Notes: generated from the letters alone by a model not told the origin. DNA of 10,942 bases from Saprospiraceae bacterium (GCA_007128085.1 SKYC01000172.1:1-10942), one strand, 5' to 3'; counted from the first letter of the stretch, positions 1-5,851 are shown. Translations and numbers: made by a program.

Positions 1-50
1 AGACTAAGTCCACGGCAAATTATTTAATAATTCATAAATGAGTCCGCTTC
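1..50 (+). repeat. Partial copy A (right end) of a dispersed intergenic repeat
   Basis: The first 50 bases match the right end of the copy at 1463-1661. Positions 1-20 agree with 1611-1630 at 18 of 20 bases, and the block ending in AGTCCGCTTC (41-50) corresponds to the AAGTCCGCTCC ending at 1661. The middle is more divergent. The rest of this copy lies to the left of the window. Its orientation is the same as the two other copies, and it sits only about 37 bases before copy B, so A and B are almost in tandem. Confidence 0.7.
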
Positions 51-87
51 TATCATACATTTCTTCAACCTGACCTAAGAATTGAAT

Positions 88-241
88 TTATTTTTATCAT
101 GTACTTGGTTTATGTTTGGCAGATGTGATTATAGCCGTAAATTTCCGGGGCTTCGAGGGCCTCAGCCACCGGAATATCGTTGCCAGAGACTCTCGAAGGC
201 AACGATAAGGGAAAGTCAAAATCAACGGCAAATTAAAGAAA
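88..241 (+). repeat. Copy B of a dispersed structured intergenic repeat
   Basis: The core at 128-172 is 44/45 identical to 1502-1546, starting ATTATAGCCGTAAATTTCC. Outside the core there is weaker similarity: an AT-rich leader with CATGT and TATGTTT landmarks (98-117 against 1480-1498), a shared CTCTCGAAGGCA block (190-201 against 1587-1598), and a tail containing ACGGCAAATTA (225-235 against ACGACAAATTA in copy C). Compared with copy C it lacks roughly 25 bases after the CGTTGCCAG stretch. A 68-codon ORF crosses the element but is judged to be chance. No terminal target duplication or transposase is visible, so whether it is mobile is unknown. Confidence 0.8.
176..206 (+). other. Stem-loop inside repeat copy B
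   Basis: ATCGTTGCC (176-184) and GGCAACGAT (198-206) form a perfect 9-bp inverted repeat around a 13-base loop. The equivalent hairpin in copy C (1576-1600) has the same loop length, with GCTGCC paired to GGCAGC. One T-A pair here is therefore a C-G pair there, a compensatory change. No T-run follows, so this is not a typical intrinsic terminator. Confidence 0.65.
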
Positions 242-298
242 CCAAAAAAAGGTCATTCCCGAGATTAAGGGGAATAGGAAACGCATAAAAAAAGCGAT

Positions 299-952
299 CT
301 ACTTTTTTTCGGCCAACAGAGATTCATAATCAAATAAATCTTCCGGCAATTTCTTCGGTATTACCCGAATCGCATTAAACGTAAATCCACTATTGTTTGA
401 GTACATCGCCAATTCAGGATCCAGGGTATCAATGGTTGTTTCCACAAACAGCGCTATTTGATCGTCACCTGAAATGATCTTGATATAATCCAACATCCAC
501 TCCTCCGGAACGGAAAATTGGAGATCTTTTGCATGGTATCTGGATTGAGTCAAAAACGAACTATACGGTCCCAATTCAAACTCTATTTCGATCAGGTAGC
601 AATCGTACCCCAAAAATGTCGCGATACTGTCAGGATGCACCTCCATCCGTTCGATATTGTTTTTAGTGATTTCTATAGGTCTAAAAGGACCGTGACCGGA
701 ATCTGCAAAATACTTGTTGGTGTAGTTCTCAAAATCAAAGATCGAAACATAATCTATGTGATAATCCTCAAAAAAATAACGCGTATCCATCCGGATTTTT
801 TGGTCACCAAAATAATACGTTTCCAATGCCAGTTTACCCATGGTGGTGGTTCGCTCGTAAATTATAATGCCTTCAAAATTTTGCGCGCTAATCCACGGGC
901 TCCATACACAAAATAAAAAAATACCGATTATTATTCCTTTCATCATTATCAT
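299..952 (-). CDS. Exported protein of unknown function, possibly DUF4412/LolA-like
   Basis: This is a 217-residue protein with a Sec signal peptide: Met-Met-Lys, a hydrophobic stretch to about residue 20, then SAQ followed by N25, a plausible signal peptidase I site. Cys15 lies inside the hydrophobic core without a small residue before it, so it is not a lipobox. The mature part begins FEGIIIYERTT and continues with alternating hydrophobic residues typical of a beta-rich fold. This opening resembles DUF4412 or GLPGLI-type periplasmic proteins of Bacteroidota, but I cannot confirm the family. No catalytic motif stands out. Three start codons are possible (952, 946, 943) and do not change the mature protein. 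The gene lies 28 bases beyond the small ORF at 981-1187, between two copies of the intergenic repeat. Confidence is high for coding and low for function. Confidence 0.8.
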   Translation of the reverse strand: MIMMKGIIIGIFLFCVWSPWISAQNFEGIIIYERTTTMGKLALETYYFGDQKIRMDTRYFFEDYHIDYVSIFDFENYTNKYFADSGHGPFRPIEITKNNIERMEVHPDSIATFLGYDCYLIEIEFELGPYSSFLTQSRYHAKDLQFSVPEEWMLDYIKIISGDDQIALFVETTIDTLDPELAMYSNNSGFTFNAIRVIPKKLPEDLFDYESLLAEKK

Positions 953-980
953 TTAATGTTTGAATTTTATTTGGTCGACC

Positions 981-1187
981 TTAAAATCCCGGTTGTGGGA
1001 AATTGGTTTCAAAAGCCCGCGCTGAGGCATAGGCTCCACCCGGCATACAGTTTGCTCTCGCCTCCTCAGGATCTCTTGCATTTAGCCCCCCATTACGCAT
1101 ACAATCATCATAAGTCAACCAATCAATAACTGCACGAGCGAGGAATCGACCAGCAGTGTATATGAAGCTGTTTTTTTTTGCTTTCAA
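981..1187 (-). CDS. Doubtful small ORF, possibly a decayed gene remnant
   Basis: This 68-codon frame has protein-like composition, including DCMRNGGLNARDPEEARANC with two cysteines, but no signal peptide or recognised domain. The only upstream initiator is a TTG at 1187; the frame stays open to 1238 with no ATG. A near-match to the Bacteroidota -7 element (TATCTTTA, minus strand, 1190-1197) would put the transcript start at or past that TTG. The first in-frame ATG is at codon 30. A run of nine T (1171-1179) lies near the 5' end, so a frameshift from a longer gene is possible. It may be co-transcribed with the gene 28 bases downstream. It could equally be non-coding. Confidence 0.35.
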   Translation of the reverse strand: MKAKKNSFIYTAGRFLARAVIDWLTYDDCMRNGGLNARDPEEARANCMPGGAYASARAFETNFPQPGF

Positions 1188-1462
1188 AGTAAAGATAAGG
1201 TTTTTTTTAGAAAGGGCACTTAGGAAGGAGAGGTTTACTCAGGATGGTCGCTAAATCCAACTTATTGAAGGTTGAGAACAAATCCAATCCATCCGCATCA
1301 CGGTTTATTCAACTATTGTCTCTTTTGCCTGAATCACTCCTGCCCTAAAGCAGTCGGGGGATATGCACATCTGCCCCGCTATGGCAGGGGGATTAAAGGA
1401 TGACACGGATTTTCTTAATGGCCTTTGTTTGAAAAAATGGAAGTTCTGAAAAAGAGGATCCA
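1188..1462. other. Gene-free intergenic stretch with no recognised gene
   Basis: No ORF of useful length is present. The only structure I see is a GC-rich patch at about 1340-1395 holding small inverted repeats, for example CTGCC and GGCAG around seven bases. I see no RNA gene or insertion-sequence end that I can support. Confidence 0.5.
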
Positions 1463-1661
1463 CTTTTATTATTTTTTCCATGTGTTCAGTCTATGTTTTT
1501 AATTATAGCCGTAAATTTCCGGGGCTTCGAGGGCCTCAGTCACCGGAGATCGTTACCAGGCTCAACTATACGCCCGCTGCCTGAGGCTCTCGAAGGCAGC
1601 AATAAGAGATAGACCAAGTCCACGACAAATTATTAAAAACCTCATGCACTAAGTCCGCTCC
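1463..1661 (+). repeat. Copy C, the most complete copy of the dispersed structured repeat
   Basis: This copy has an AT-rich leader, the conserved core 1502-1546, a central segment of about 50 bases that includes roughly 25 bases absent from copy B, the CTCTCGAAGGCAGCAATAAG block (1587-1606), and a tail (1611-1661) that matches the fragment at the left window edge. It is intergenic and ends about 70 bases before the -7 element of the PAP2 gene. No ORF is encoded. The layout, with a conserved structured core and AT-rich flanks in direct orientation, fits a non-autonomous repeat family such as a MITE or REP-like element, but that class is inferred. Confidence 0.8.
1525..1595 (+). other. Long imperfect stem-loop inside repeat copy C
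   Basis: CTTCGAGGGCCTCAG (1525-1539) pairs with CTGAGGCTCTCGAAG (1581-1595) over 15 positions: 14 Watson-Crick pairs and one G-T that would be a G-U wobble in RNA. The loop is about 41 bases. A competing local hairpin, GCTGCCT (1576-1582) with AGGCAGC (1594-1600), shares the same right arm, so the two folds exclude each other. In copy B the long stem keeps 12 pairs plus one wobble (151-165 with 184-198). Confidence 0.6.
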
Positions 1662-1731
1662 GAACTCCCCCATCCAGACCGTTGATTTAGATTATTTATT
1701 TGTTAAGAATTCGAGTTATACATCCCTCTTT

Positions 1732-1739
1732 TACCTTTG
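1732..1739 (+). promoter_or_regulatory. Bacteroidota -7 promoter element for the PAP2 gene
   Basis: TACCTTTG matches the consensus TAnnTTTG exactly and lies 27 bases before the ATG at 1767. I see no good -33 TTG at standard spacing; the nearest TTTG (1699-1702) is too far. Because a TTG codon at 1737 lies inside this element, the longer reading frame starting there is unlikely to be the real start. Confidence 0.5.
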
Positions 1740-1766
1740 ACTTCGAATTACTTTATACTTTTGGGG

Positions 1767-2369
1767 ATGGAAAAGCTCGATCAACTCGACACCAAGCTGT
1801 TTTTATTTTTCAATAATCTGGGAGCAGAGCCCTGGGATCCATTTTGGCTGTGGATTACCGAGAAATACAGTTCGATGCCCGTCTACATCCTTATGGCAAT
1901 CCTACTCCTATACAAATTCCGGTGGAAAAAAACGCTATTGATTTTGCTTTTAGCAGCCATCTTAATTACCCTGTCCGATCAAACTTCTAACTTATCTAAA
2001 GACTTTTTTCAAAAACTGCGCCCTTGCCAGGAGGATTTTATTGAAAAGGGGCGGTTTATCGCCAAGAGGTGCGGTGAATTTGGGTTCTTCTCCGCTCACG
2101 CCTCTACTTCTGTCGGCATAGCCCTGTTTTTAAGTCTGATTTTCAAGCCGGTATTTAAGTACATCATACCTTTTCTGCTGTTTTGGGCTTTTCTTTTGAG
2201 CTACAGTAGAATTTACATCGGCGTTCACGACCCCTCAGATATAATCGTCGGTTGGTTAATGGGTGCCCTTTTTGCCTGGATGGGTTTCAAAACCTATCAA
2301 TACCTCACTGAAAGGCATCCGGGGTTTTTTCAAAAAAAGGAAGGCATCCGCAATCGAGAATCTCTTTAA
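1767..2369 (+). CDS. PAP2 superfamily membrane phosphatase
   Basis: The 200-residue protein has several membrane segments (about 38-50, 55-70, 112-126, 131-146, 158-173) and the phosphatase signature. Motif 1 is KDFFQKLRP (78-86), an exact KX6RP. Motif 2 is reduced to FFSAHAS, with SAH at 109-111 where PSGH is usual; His111 would be the proton donor. Motif 3 is SRIYIGVHDPSD (147-158), an exact SRX5HX3D with nucleophile His154. The family removes phosphate from phosphatidic acid, phosphatidylglycerol phosphate or undecaprenyl pyrophosphate at the membrane; which substrate applies here cannot be read from sequence. The ATG at 1767 is preferred over an upstream in-frame TTG at 1737 that overlaps the promoter. 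The next gene follows after 138 bases with its own weak promoter match. Confidence 0.93.
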   Translation: MEKLDQLDTKLFLFFNNLGAEPWDPFWLWITEKYSSMPVYILMAILLLYKFRWKKTLLILLLAAILITLSDQTSNLSKDFFQKLRPCQEDFIEKGRFIAKRCGEFGFFSAHASTSVGIALFLSLIFKPVFKYIIPFLLFWAFLLSYSRIYIGVHDPSDIIVGWLMGALFAWMGFKTYQYLTERHPGFFQKKEGIRNRESL

Positions 2370-2446
2370 CAAACACAGAGGACTTCTCAACTGTTTTTTC
2401 CCGAGCAGTGAAAGTTCTTCTGAATACTTATAAAATAAAAAAATAC

Positions 2447-2454
2447 TAACTTTA
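2447..2454 (+). promoter_or_regulatory. Weak -7-like element upstream of the six-helix membrane protein
   Basis: TAACTTTA differs from TAnnTTTG only at the last base and lies in an AT-rich stretch 53 bases before the ATG at 2508. No convincing -33 element is seen, so this is tentative. Separate transcription from the PAP2 gene is plausible given the 138-base gap. Confidence 0.3.
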
Positions 2455-2507
2455 CCAAACCATTAAAAGAAATCCCGTCCACCCATCAACCGGAATAAAA
2501 AAATGAT

Positions 2508-3140
2508 ATGAATACCATCAAAAGCTTGTTGCCTCTCGCGGTTCGTTTTTTATCTTATGCACTTGTTTTTTTCATTATCAGCTTTATCAACGGTCTCGAT
2601 TTTTCACTGGCTTCCTTTAAGGAGGACTCCTATACCGAAATCAGCCAGGAGACGCTTCTCTTTGTCACCATTGTTCTTCTGGCCATCCTCGCCATAAAAT
2701 ACCGCTTTATGCGGGAGTTCAACGCCGTACTCGCACTGTTTTTTCTCGTCCATTTAATTCGGGAACTGGACGGCCTTTTCGACATACTCGTCTACCACGG
2801 ATTTTGGAAAGTACCCGTTTGGATAATCGTGGCCTTTGCTTTTTTCTATATATTCAAAAACCGAAAAAAATACCTCAACCAACTGCTGTACATCCAGGAC
2901 AAATACCCCTTTGGGATCCTGCTTACAGGGCTACTGGTCCTGCACGTATTTTCCAGGCTTTACGGAAGGTCAACAAACTGGCAAAATCTGCTCCAGGATG
3001 AGTACGTGCGCGTTGTCAAAGACGCCTCGGAAGAAAGCATTGAATTGCTGGCCTACAGCATCGTCTTTATCGCAGTGGTTGAATGGGTCATCCACATGAG
3101 AAAACAAGCGAAAAAAGATGCGGATCTCATCTCTTCATGA
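2508..3140 (+). CDS. Six-helix integral membrane protein, function unknown
   Basis: I do not recognise a named family for this 210-residue protein. Six hydrophobic segments are visible at about 11-30, 49-66, 71-86, 102-117, 134-150 and 178-195, and basic residues cluster at 117-121 and at the C-terminus (KQAKKD). Charged residues sit at or inside predicted helices: RELD at 85-88 at the end of helix 3, then HGFWK at 97-101, R150 and R154 after helix 5, and EESIELL at 175-181 entering helix 6. Such placed charges suggest a conserved functional core, possibly a channel or cofactor site, but this is inference. The ATG at 2508 overlaps a two-codon ATG-ATA-TGA frame just upstream, probably by chance. 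A stop followed by 189 bases separates it from the ATP-grasp gene. Confidence 0.85.
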   Translation: MNTIKSLLPLAVRFLSYALVFFIISFINGLDFSLASFKEDSYTEISQETLLFVTIVLLAILAIKYRFMREFNAVLALFFLVHLIRELDGLFDILVYHGFWKVPVWIIVAFAFFYIFKNRKKYLNQLLYIQDKYPFGILLTGLLVLHVFSRLYGRSTNWQNLLQDEYVRVVKDASEESIELLAYSIVFIAVVEWVIHMRKQAKKDADLISS

Positions 3141-3195
3141 TCATTGAGCTACCAATTTCTCCCGGGAATTAAATATTACAACTTTTTAGCAACTA

Positions 3196-3207
3196 TTTTG
3201 TACAAAA
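3196..3207. promoter_or_regulatory. 12-bp palindrome overlapping the -33 element, possible operator
   Basis: TTTTGTACAAAA is a perfect 12-bp palindrome that covers the putative -33 TTTG of the ATP-grasp promoter. A dimeric repressor site would fit this position. Such AT-rich palindromes also occur by chance, and no second copy is seen in the window. Confidence 0.3.
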
Positions 3208-3231
3208 ACTCGTTTTTCGGCATTATACTTG
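3197..3231 (+). promoter_or_regulatory. Bacteroidota-type promoter for the ATP-grasp gene
   Basis: TTTG (3197-3200) and TATACTTG (3224-3231, one mismatch to TAnnTTTG) are 23 bases apart, at the long end of the usual spacing for -33 and -7 elements. Transcription would start near 3238, leaving a leader of about 90 bases before the ATG at 3330. Confidence 0.45.
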
Positions 3232-3264
3232 CACCCAATTAAAATTCAAACGGCGTTTCAGTGC

Positions 3265-3296
3265 GAAAACCGGAGAAGTTCTACTCTTCCGTTTTC
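3265..3296 (+). other. Leader hairpin upstream of the ATP-grasp gene
   Basis: GAAAAC (3265-3270) pairs with GTTTTC (3291-3296). After a one-base bulge, GGAGAAG (3272-3278) pairs with CTCTTCC (3284-3290) except for one G-T wobble and one A-C mismatch, around a five-base loop. It would lie in the untranslated leader about 34 bases before the ATG. No T-run follows, so it is not a simple terminator. Its role is unknown. Confidence 0.5.
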
Positions 3297-3329
3297 AATC
3301 TGCGGCCATGGGCACACAAAATTTAACTT

Positions 3330-4319
3330 ATGAGAAAACCGACATCACTCCCGATCAGCACAAGTCCTTCGGTATACGTTTTGCACGAAAACAACGACTG
3401 GATGGTACCACTGCGTGAAGCTTTTGACAGGATCCGACTGCCCTACACGGAATGGTTTATTGACGGGGGGCATTTGGAATTGGAGGGCTTGCCTCCTCAC
3501 GGTGTATTTTACAACCGCATGAGTGCCTCCTCGCACAGCCGCGACCACCGTTTCGCTGTAGAGATGAGCGAGCCACTGATCGCCTGGCTGGAATCGCACA
3601 ACCGACGTGTGATCAACGGCAGGCGGGCGTTGCAACTGGAGGTGAGGAAATTCGAACAATACCTTTCGCTGAAGCAGTTTGGCATTCCCGTACCCAAAAC
3701 AACGGCAGCCTGCGGCCGCGCATCTATTCTGGAGGCCGCGGCCTCATTTGACAGAAAAGAATGGATATTCAAACCCAACCGGGGAGGAAAAGGACTGGAT
3801 GTGCAGCTGTTGCGCTCTATGGATGAGGTGACCCAAAAAATAGACCAACTGGCCTCTTTGTCGCTCGATGGAATCACGCTCATACAGGAATACATCCAAC
3901 CGGCCGGGGAGATCATTACCCGTCTGGAATTCATCGGAGGAAAATTTTTGTACGCCGTAGAAGTGGACGCCAGCAAGGGGTTTGAACTGTGCCCTGCCGA
4001 CAGTTGTGCCACGGGAGACGCTTTTTGTCCCGTGGGCGATGAAGCGACAAATTCTCAATCCAAATTTAAGGTCCTCAGAGATTTCAGAGACGATGAGCTG
4101 ATACGGAAACTGGAGGCCTTTTTTCAAGTCAATAAAATAGAGGTAGCCGCAGCGGAATTTCTGGAAAACCACCGGGGAGAGCGCTTTGTCTACGACATCA
4201 ATACCAACACCAATTACAACAGACAGGCAGAGAGGGACGCGGAAGACCAAAAACAGGGAATGGCAGCCATAGCCGAACTCCTTCAAAGGGAGTTTGAAAA
4301 GCAGTTTGTTAGCGTCTAA
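3330..4319 (+). CDS. ATP-grasp ligase, RimK-like, substrate unknown
   Basis: This 329-residue protein has an ATP-grasp fold. An N-terminal pre-ATP domain (about 14-100) is followed by the nucleotide-binding region with WIFKPNRGGKGLDVQLL (145-161), where Lys148 and the Gly-rich loop would contact ATP phosphates. Next come LIQEYIQPAGEIITRLEF (184-201), with the adenine-side Glu187, and the metal-binding end: E276 and YDINTNTNYN (288-297), in which D289, N291 and N295 fit the usual Mg2+ ligands. Ligases of this type join a carboxylate to an amine or thiol through an acyl-phosphate. RimK is the best-known relative, but the substrate cannot be assigned. Cysteines 221, 226 and 233 cluster in the insertion between strands. 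It is a single-gene unit with its own promoter, facing the gamma carbonic anhydrase gene. No Shine-Dalgarno sequence precedes the ATG; the leader before it is AT-rich. Confidence 0.88.
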   Translation: MRKPTSLPISTSPSVYVLHENNDWMVPLREAFDRIRLPYTEWFIDGGHLELEGLPPHGVFYNRMSASSHSRDHRFAVEMSEPLIAWLESHNRRVINGRRALQLEVRKFEQYLSLKQFGIPVPKTTAACGRASILEAAASFDRKEWIFKPNRGGKGLDVQLLRSMDEVTQKIDQLASLSLDGITLIQEYIQPAGEIITRLEFIGGKFLYAVEVDASKGFELCPADSCATGDAFCPVGDEATNSQSKFKVLRDFRDDELIRKLEAFFQVNKIEVAAAEFLENHRGERFVYDINTNTNYNRQAERDAEDQKQGMAAIAELLQREFEKQFVSV

Positions 4320-4327
4320 AATGCGCA

Positions 4328-4350
4328 ATGGGCTTTCTCGCCCGAATGTT
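4328..4350. terminator. Weak hairpin between convergent genes
   Basis: GGGC (4330-4333) and GCCC (4340-4343) form a short stem with a six-base loop, followed on the plus strand by GAATGTTTTG. It lies in the 40-base gap between the stops of the ATP-grasp and carbonic anhydrase genes, where a bidirectional terminator would be expected. The stem is short and the T-run poor, so the call is tentative. Confidence 0.3.
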
Positions 4351-4359
4351 TTGTGAATT

Positions 4360-4875
4360 TCACTCCTTGTACCAGCTGGCGTAGCGCGGGTAATTGTCCG
4401 CCGTTCTGCGAATGAAAAACTCCAGTTGTTCCTCCGTAAGGGGTTTGATTTTTTTTGCCGGCACCCCCATGTAGAGATAGCCGCTTTCCAGTACCATTCC
4501 TCCGGGCACCAATGCTCCTGCAGCAACTACTGTATGAGAAGGAACCACCGCACCATCCAGAATTATAGCTCCTATGCCAATCAGCACATCGCTCTCCAGG
4601 GTACAACCGTGTACGATGGCATTGTGCCCGATACTGACGCGATCTCCAATGGTGGTGCTGAATTTCTCATAAGTACAATGGACCGTCGCATTGTCCTGAA
4701 TATTTACTTTTTCACCGATCTCTACCCGATTGACATCCCCCCTAACAACGGCATTGTACCAGAGGCTGGAATAAGGGCCAATGCTGACCTGCCCCGTTAC
4801 CACCGCCGTTTCTGCTAAAAAAACCGTCGGTGAGATCCGGGGTTGATGATCGCCTATCTTTCTGATTATGGCCAT
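4360..4875 (-). CDS. Gamma-class carbonic anhydrase-like hexapeptide protein
   Basis: The 171-residue protein is a left-handed beta-helix of hexapeptide repeats (about residues 12-126; for example VEIGEKVNIQDNATV and VLIGIGAIILDGAVV), followed by a C-terminal helix that packs on the helix faces. His66, His84 and His89 match the three zinc/iron ligands of gamma carbonic anhydrases, which are contributed across a trimer interface. Arg46-Gly47-Asp48 and Gln60 match conserved active-site residues of the family. The long acidic loop with the proton-shuttle Glu of archaeal Cam is absent, as in YrdA/PaaY/CaiE-type members, so CO2 hydration is possible but unproven. Length is typical. The ATG lies four bases after the stop of the TraB-like gene, so it is very likely the last gene of the same operon. 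Cytoplasmic, with no signal peptide. Confidence 0.92.
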   Translation of the reverse strand: MAIIRKIGDHQPRISPTVFLAETAVVTGQVSIGPYSSLWYNAVVRGDVNRVEIGEKVNIQDNATVHCTYEKFSTTIGDRVSIGHNAIVHGCTLESDVLIGIGAIILDGAVVPSHTVVAAGALVPGGMVLESGYLYMGVPAKKIKPLTEEQLEFFIRRTADNYPRYASWYKE

Positions 4876-4879
4876 AGAT

Positions 4880-5851
4880 TTAATCTTTCGGTCGGTAGGG
4901 TGCCAGGTGGTACCCTTCCTTTTTCAGAAGTTTGATTACCCCGTATTCTCCGGCCAGGTGACCCGCTCCAACAGCAAAAAACACGGAGCCCTTTTGCATT
5001 TTGTAAATCATCGGCTGTATCCAGTCGATGTTCCTGTTTTTCAAAACCAGGTCCGTATACTCTCCAAATCCGGCATCATCATCCTCGACCATTCCCGCCA
5101 GGTATTCTATGTCCTGTCTGAGGTAGACGGCCGTAATTTCCTCCAGACTGCCGCCGCCTTCAGCCGCCAGTGGATTTTTAATCGACTCGACCAGAATATC
5201 GGCCTGAAAGCGGTAGGGAATGGAATCAAAAATACTCATTTGATACTCTACGGATTCCAATCCTGAAACGGGTTTTCCGGATGCTTCGGCCATGTTGTTC
5301 AGTTCCACCTCATAGGATTTCATCGAACCTCCCCCTTCAAATATCCCGGCCCCCTGACCGACCATTTCCGAATCGGTCATCATGGTCAAAAACAAGGGCT
5401 TGATGCGGTCCAGCATAAAAAAAGGTATTCCCATTTCGTTGAAGTGGCTTTCGACCAATGCGTAATCTTCTTCACTGAGTAAATCACTGAGGGTAGTACC
5501 ATCAGCCATAAAAGCTTTTTGCATGATTCCCATCATGGCCGACATATCGCTCATTTCCCCCATATCGATCTCAAAAACAACCTCTTCACTTTGGTCAAAA
5601 GCCGACAACAACCCCTCCGGCCAAAAGAAAGATTCACTGTCGATGAGATGAATGGTACCGAACAGATAAGACGGTTTTTCCAGGTGATCCGCAGTAATTT
5701 CCCAGAGGAGGTAATTTTCGAGAGGAGCATCCTCTGCGAGGGCAGTCCCCGATTTCGGACTGCAGGCGGTGGTCAGCAACAAAAGGGAGACCAGTGTAAA
5801 TCCGAGCACCGAAGTAAAAAGCGATTGAATAGGTAATTTGATTAAAGTCAT
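4880..5851 (-). CDS. TraB/GumN-family lipoprotein
   Basis: The 323-residue protein begins with a lipoprotein signal: basic Lys5, a hydrophobic stretch, then LTTAC with Cys30 as the lipidation site, followed by a polar linker. The TraB/GumN fold shows both GxxH motifs, GTIHLID (65-71) near the start and GAGHLAGEYG (295-304) near the end, plus RNIDW (273-277), which is typical of the family. In the related animal TIKI proteins the two GxxH motifs belong to a metalloprotease site; activity of bacterial members is mostly uncharacterised. An unusual Met-rich stretch lies at 97-115 with seven methionines. ATG at 5851 is preferred to an upstream in-frame TTG at 5887, because the signal peptide starts immediately after it. 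It lies 47 bases after the rlmB stop and 4 bases before the carbonic anhydrase gene. Expected location is the periplasmic face or outer membrane. Confidence 0.9.
   Translation of the reverse strand: MTLIKLPIQSLFTSVLGFTLVSLLLLTTACSPKSGTALAEDAPLENYLLWEITADHLEKPSYLFGTIHLIDSESFFWPEGLLSAFDQSEEVVFEIDMGEMSDMSAMMGIMQKAFMADGTTLSDLLSEEDYALVESHFNEMGIPFFMLDRIKPLFLTMMTDSEMVGQGAGIFEGGGSMKSYEVELNNMAEASGKPVSGLESVEYQMSIFDSIPYRFQADILVESIKNPLAAEGGGSLEEITAVYLRQDIEYLAGMVEDDDAGFGEYTDLVLKNRNIDWIQPMIYKMQKGSVFFAVGAGHLAGEYGVIKLLKKEGYHLAPYRPKD

Noticed and set aside
82..288. 68-codon plus-strand ORF
   Set aside because: It lies wholly across repeat copy B; its sequence is explained by the repeat, and copy C has diverged by an insertion that does not preserve a frame.
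1340..1395. GC-rich patch with small inverted repeats as an RNA gene or insertion-sequence end
   Set aside because: Stems are about five bases, no second copy is in the window and no known RNA or terminal repeat is recognisable.
1..1661. The repeats as integron attC sites around gene cassettes
   Set aside because: No GTTRRRY/RYYYAAC core sites are visible at the hairpin ends, and no integrase is present in the window.
1..1661. CRISPR array
   Set aside because: Only three repeat copies, of about 150-200 bases, at very unequal spacing, with no short regular repeats and no cas genes.
2372..2399. Terminator after the PAP2 gene
   Set aside because: A T6 run follows ACAG/CTGT, but the stem has only four pairs plus a poor interior, so it is not a convincing hairpin.
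3308..3418. 36-codon ORF starting ATGGGC and overlapping the ATP-grasp start
   Set aside because: It is out of frame and protein-like features are absent. A leader peptide is possible but nothing supports translation.
3509..4012. 167-codon minus-strand ORF
   Set aside because: A shadow of the ATP-grasp gene with Ser-rich, low-complexity composition and no domain.
3744..4526. 260-codon minus-strand ORF
   Set aside because: It is antisense to the ATP-grasp gene and crosses the end of the carbonic anhydrase gene in another frame; both overlapped genes have clear family motifs.
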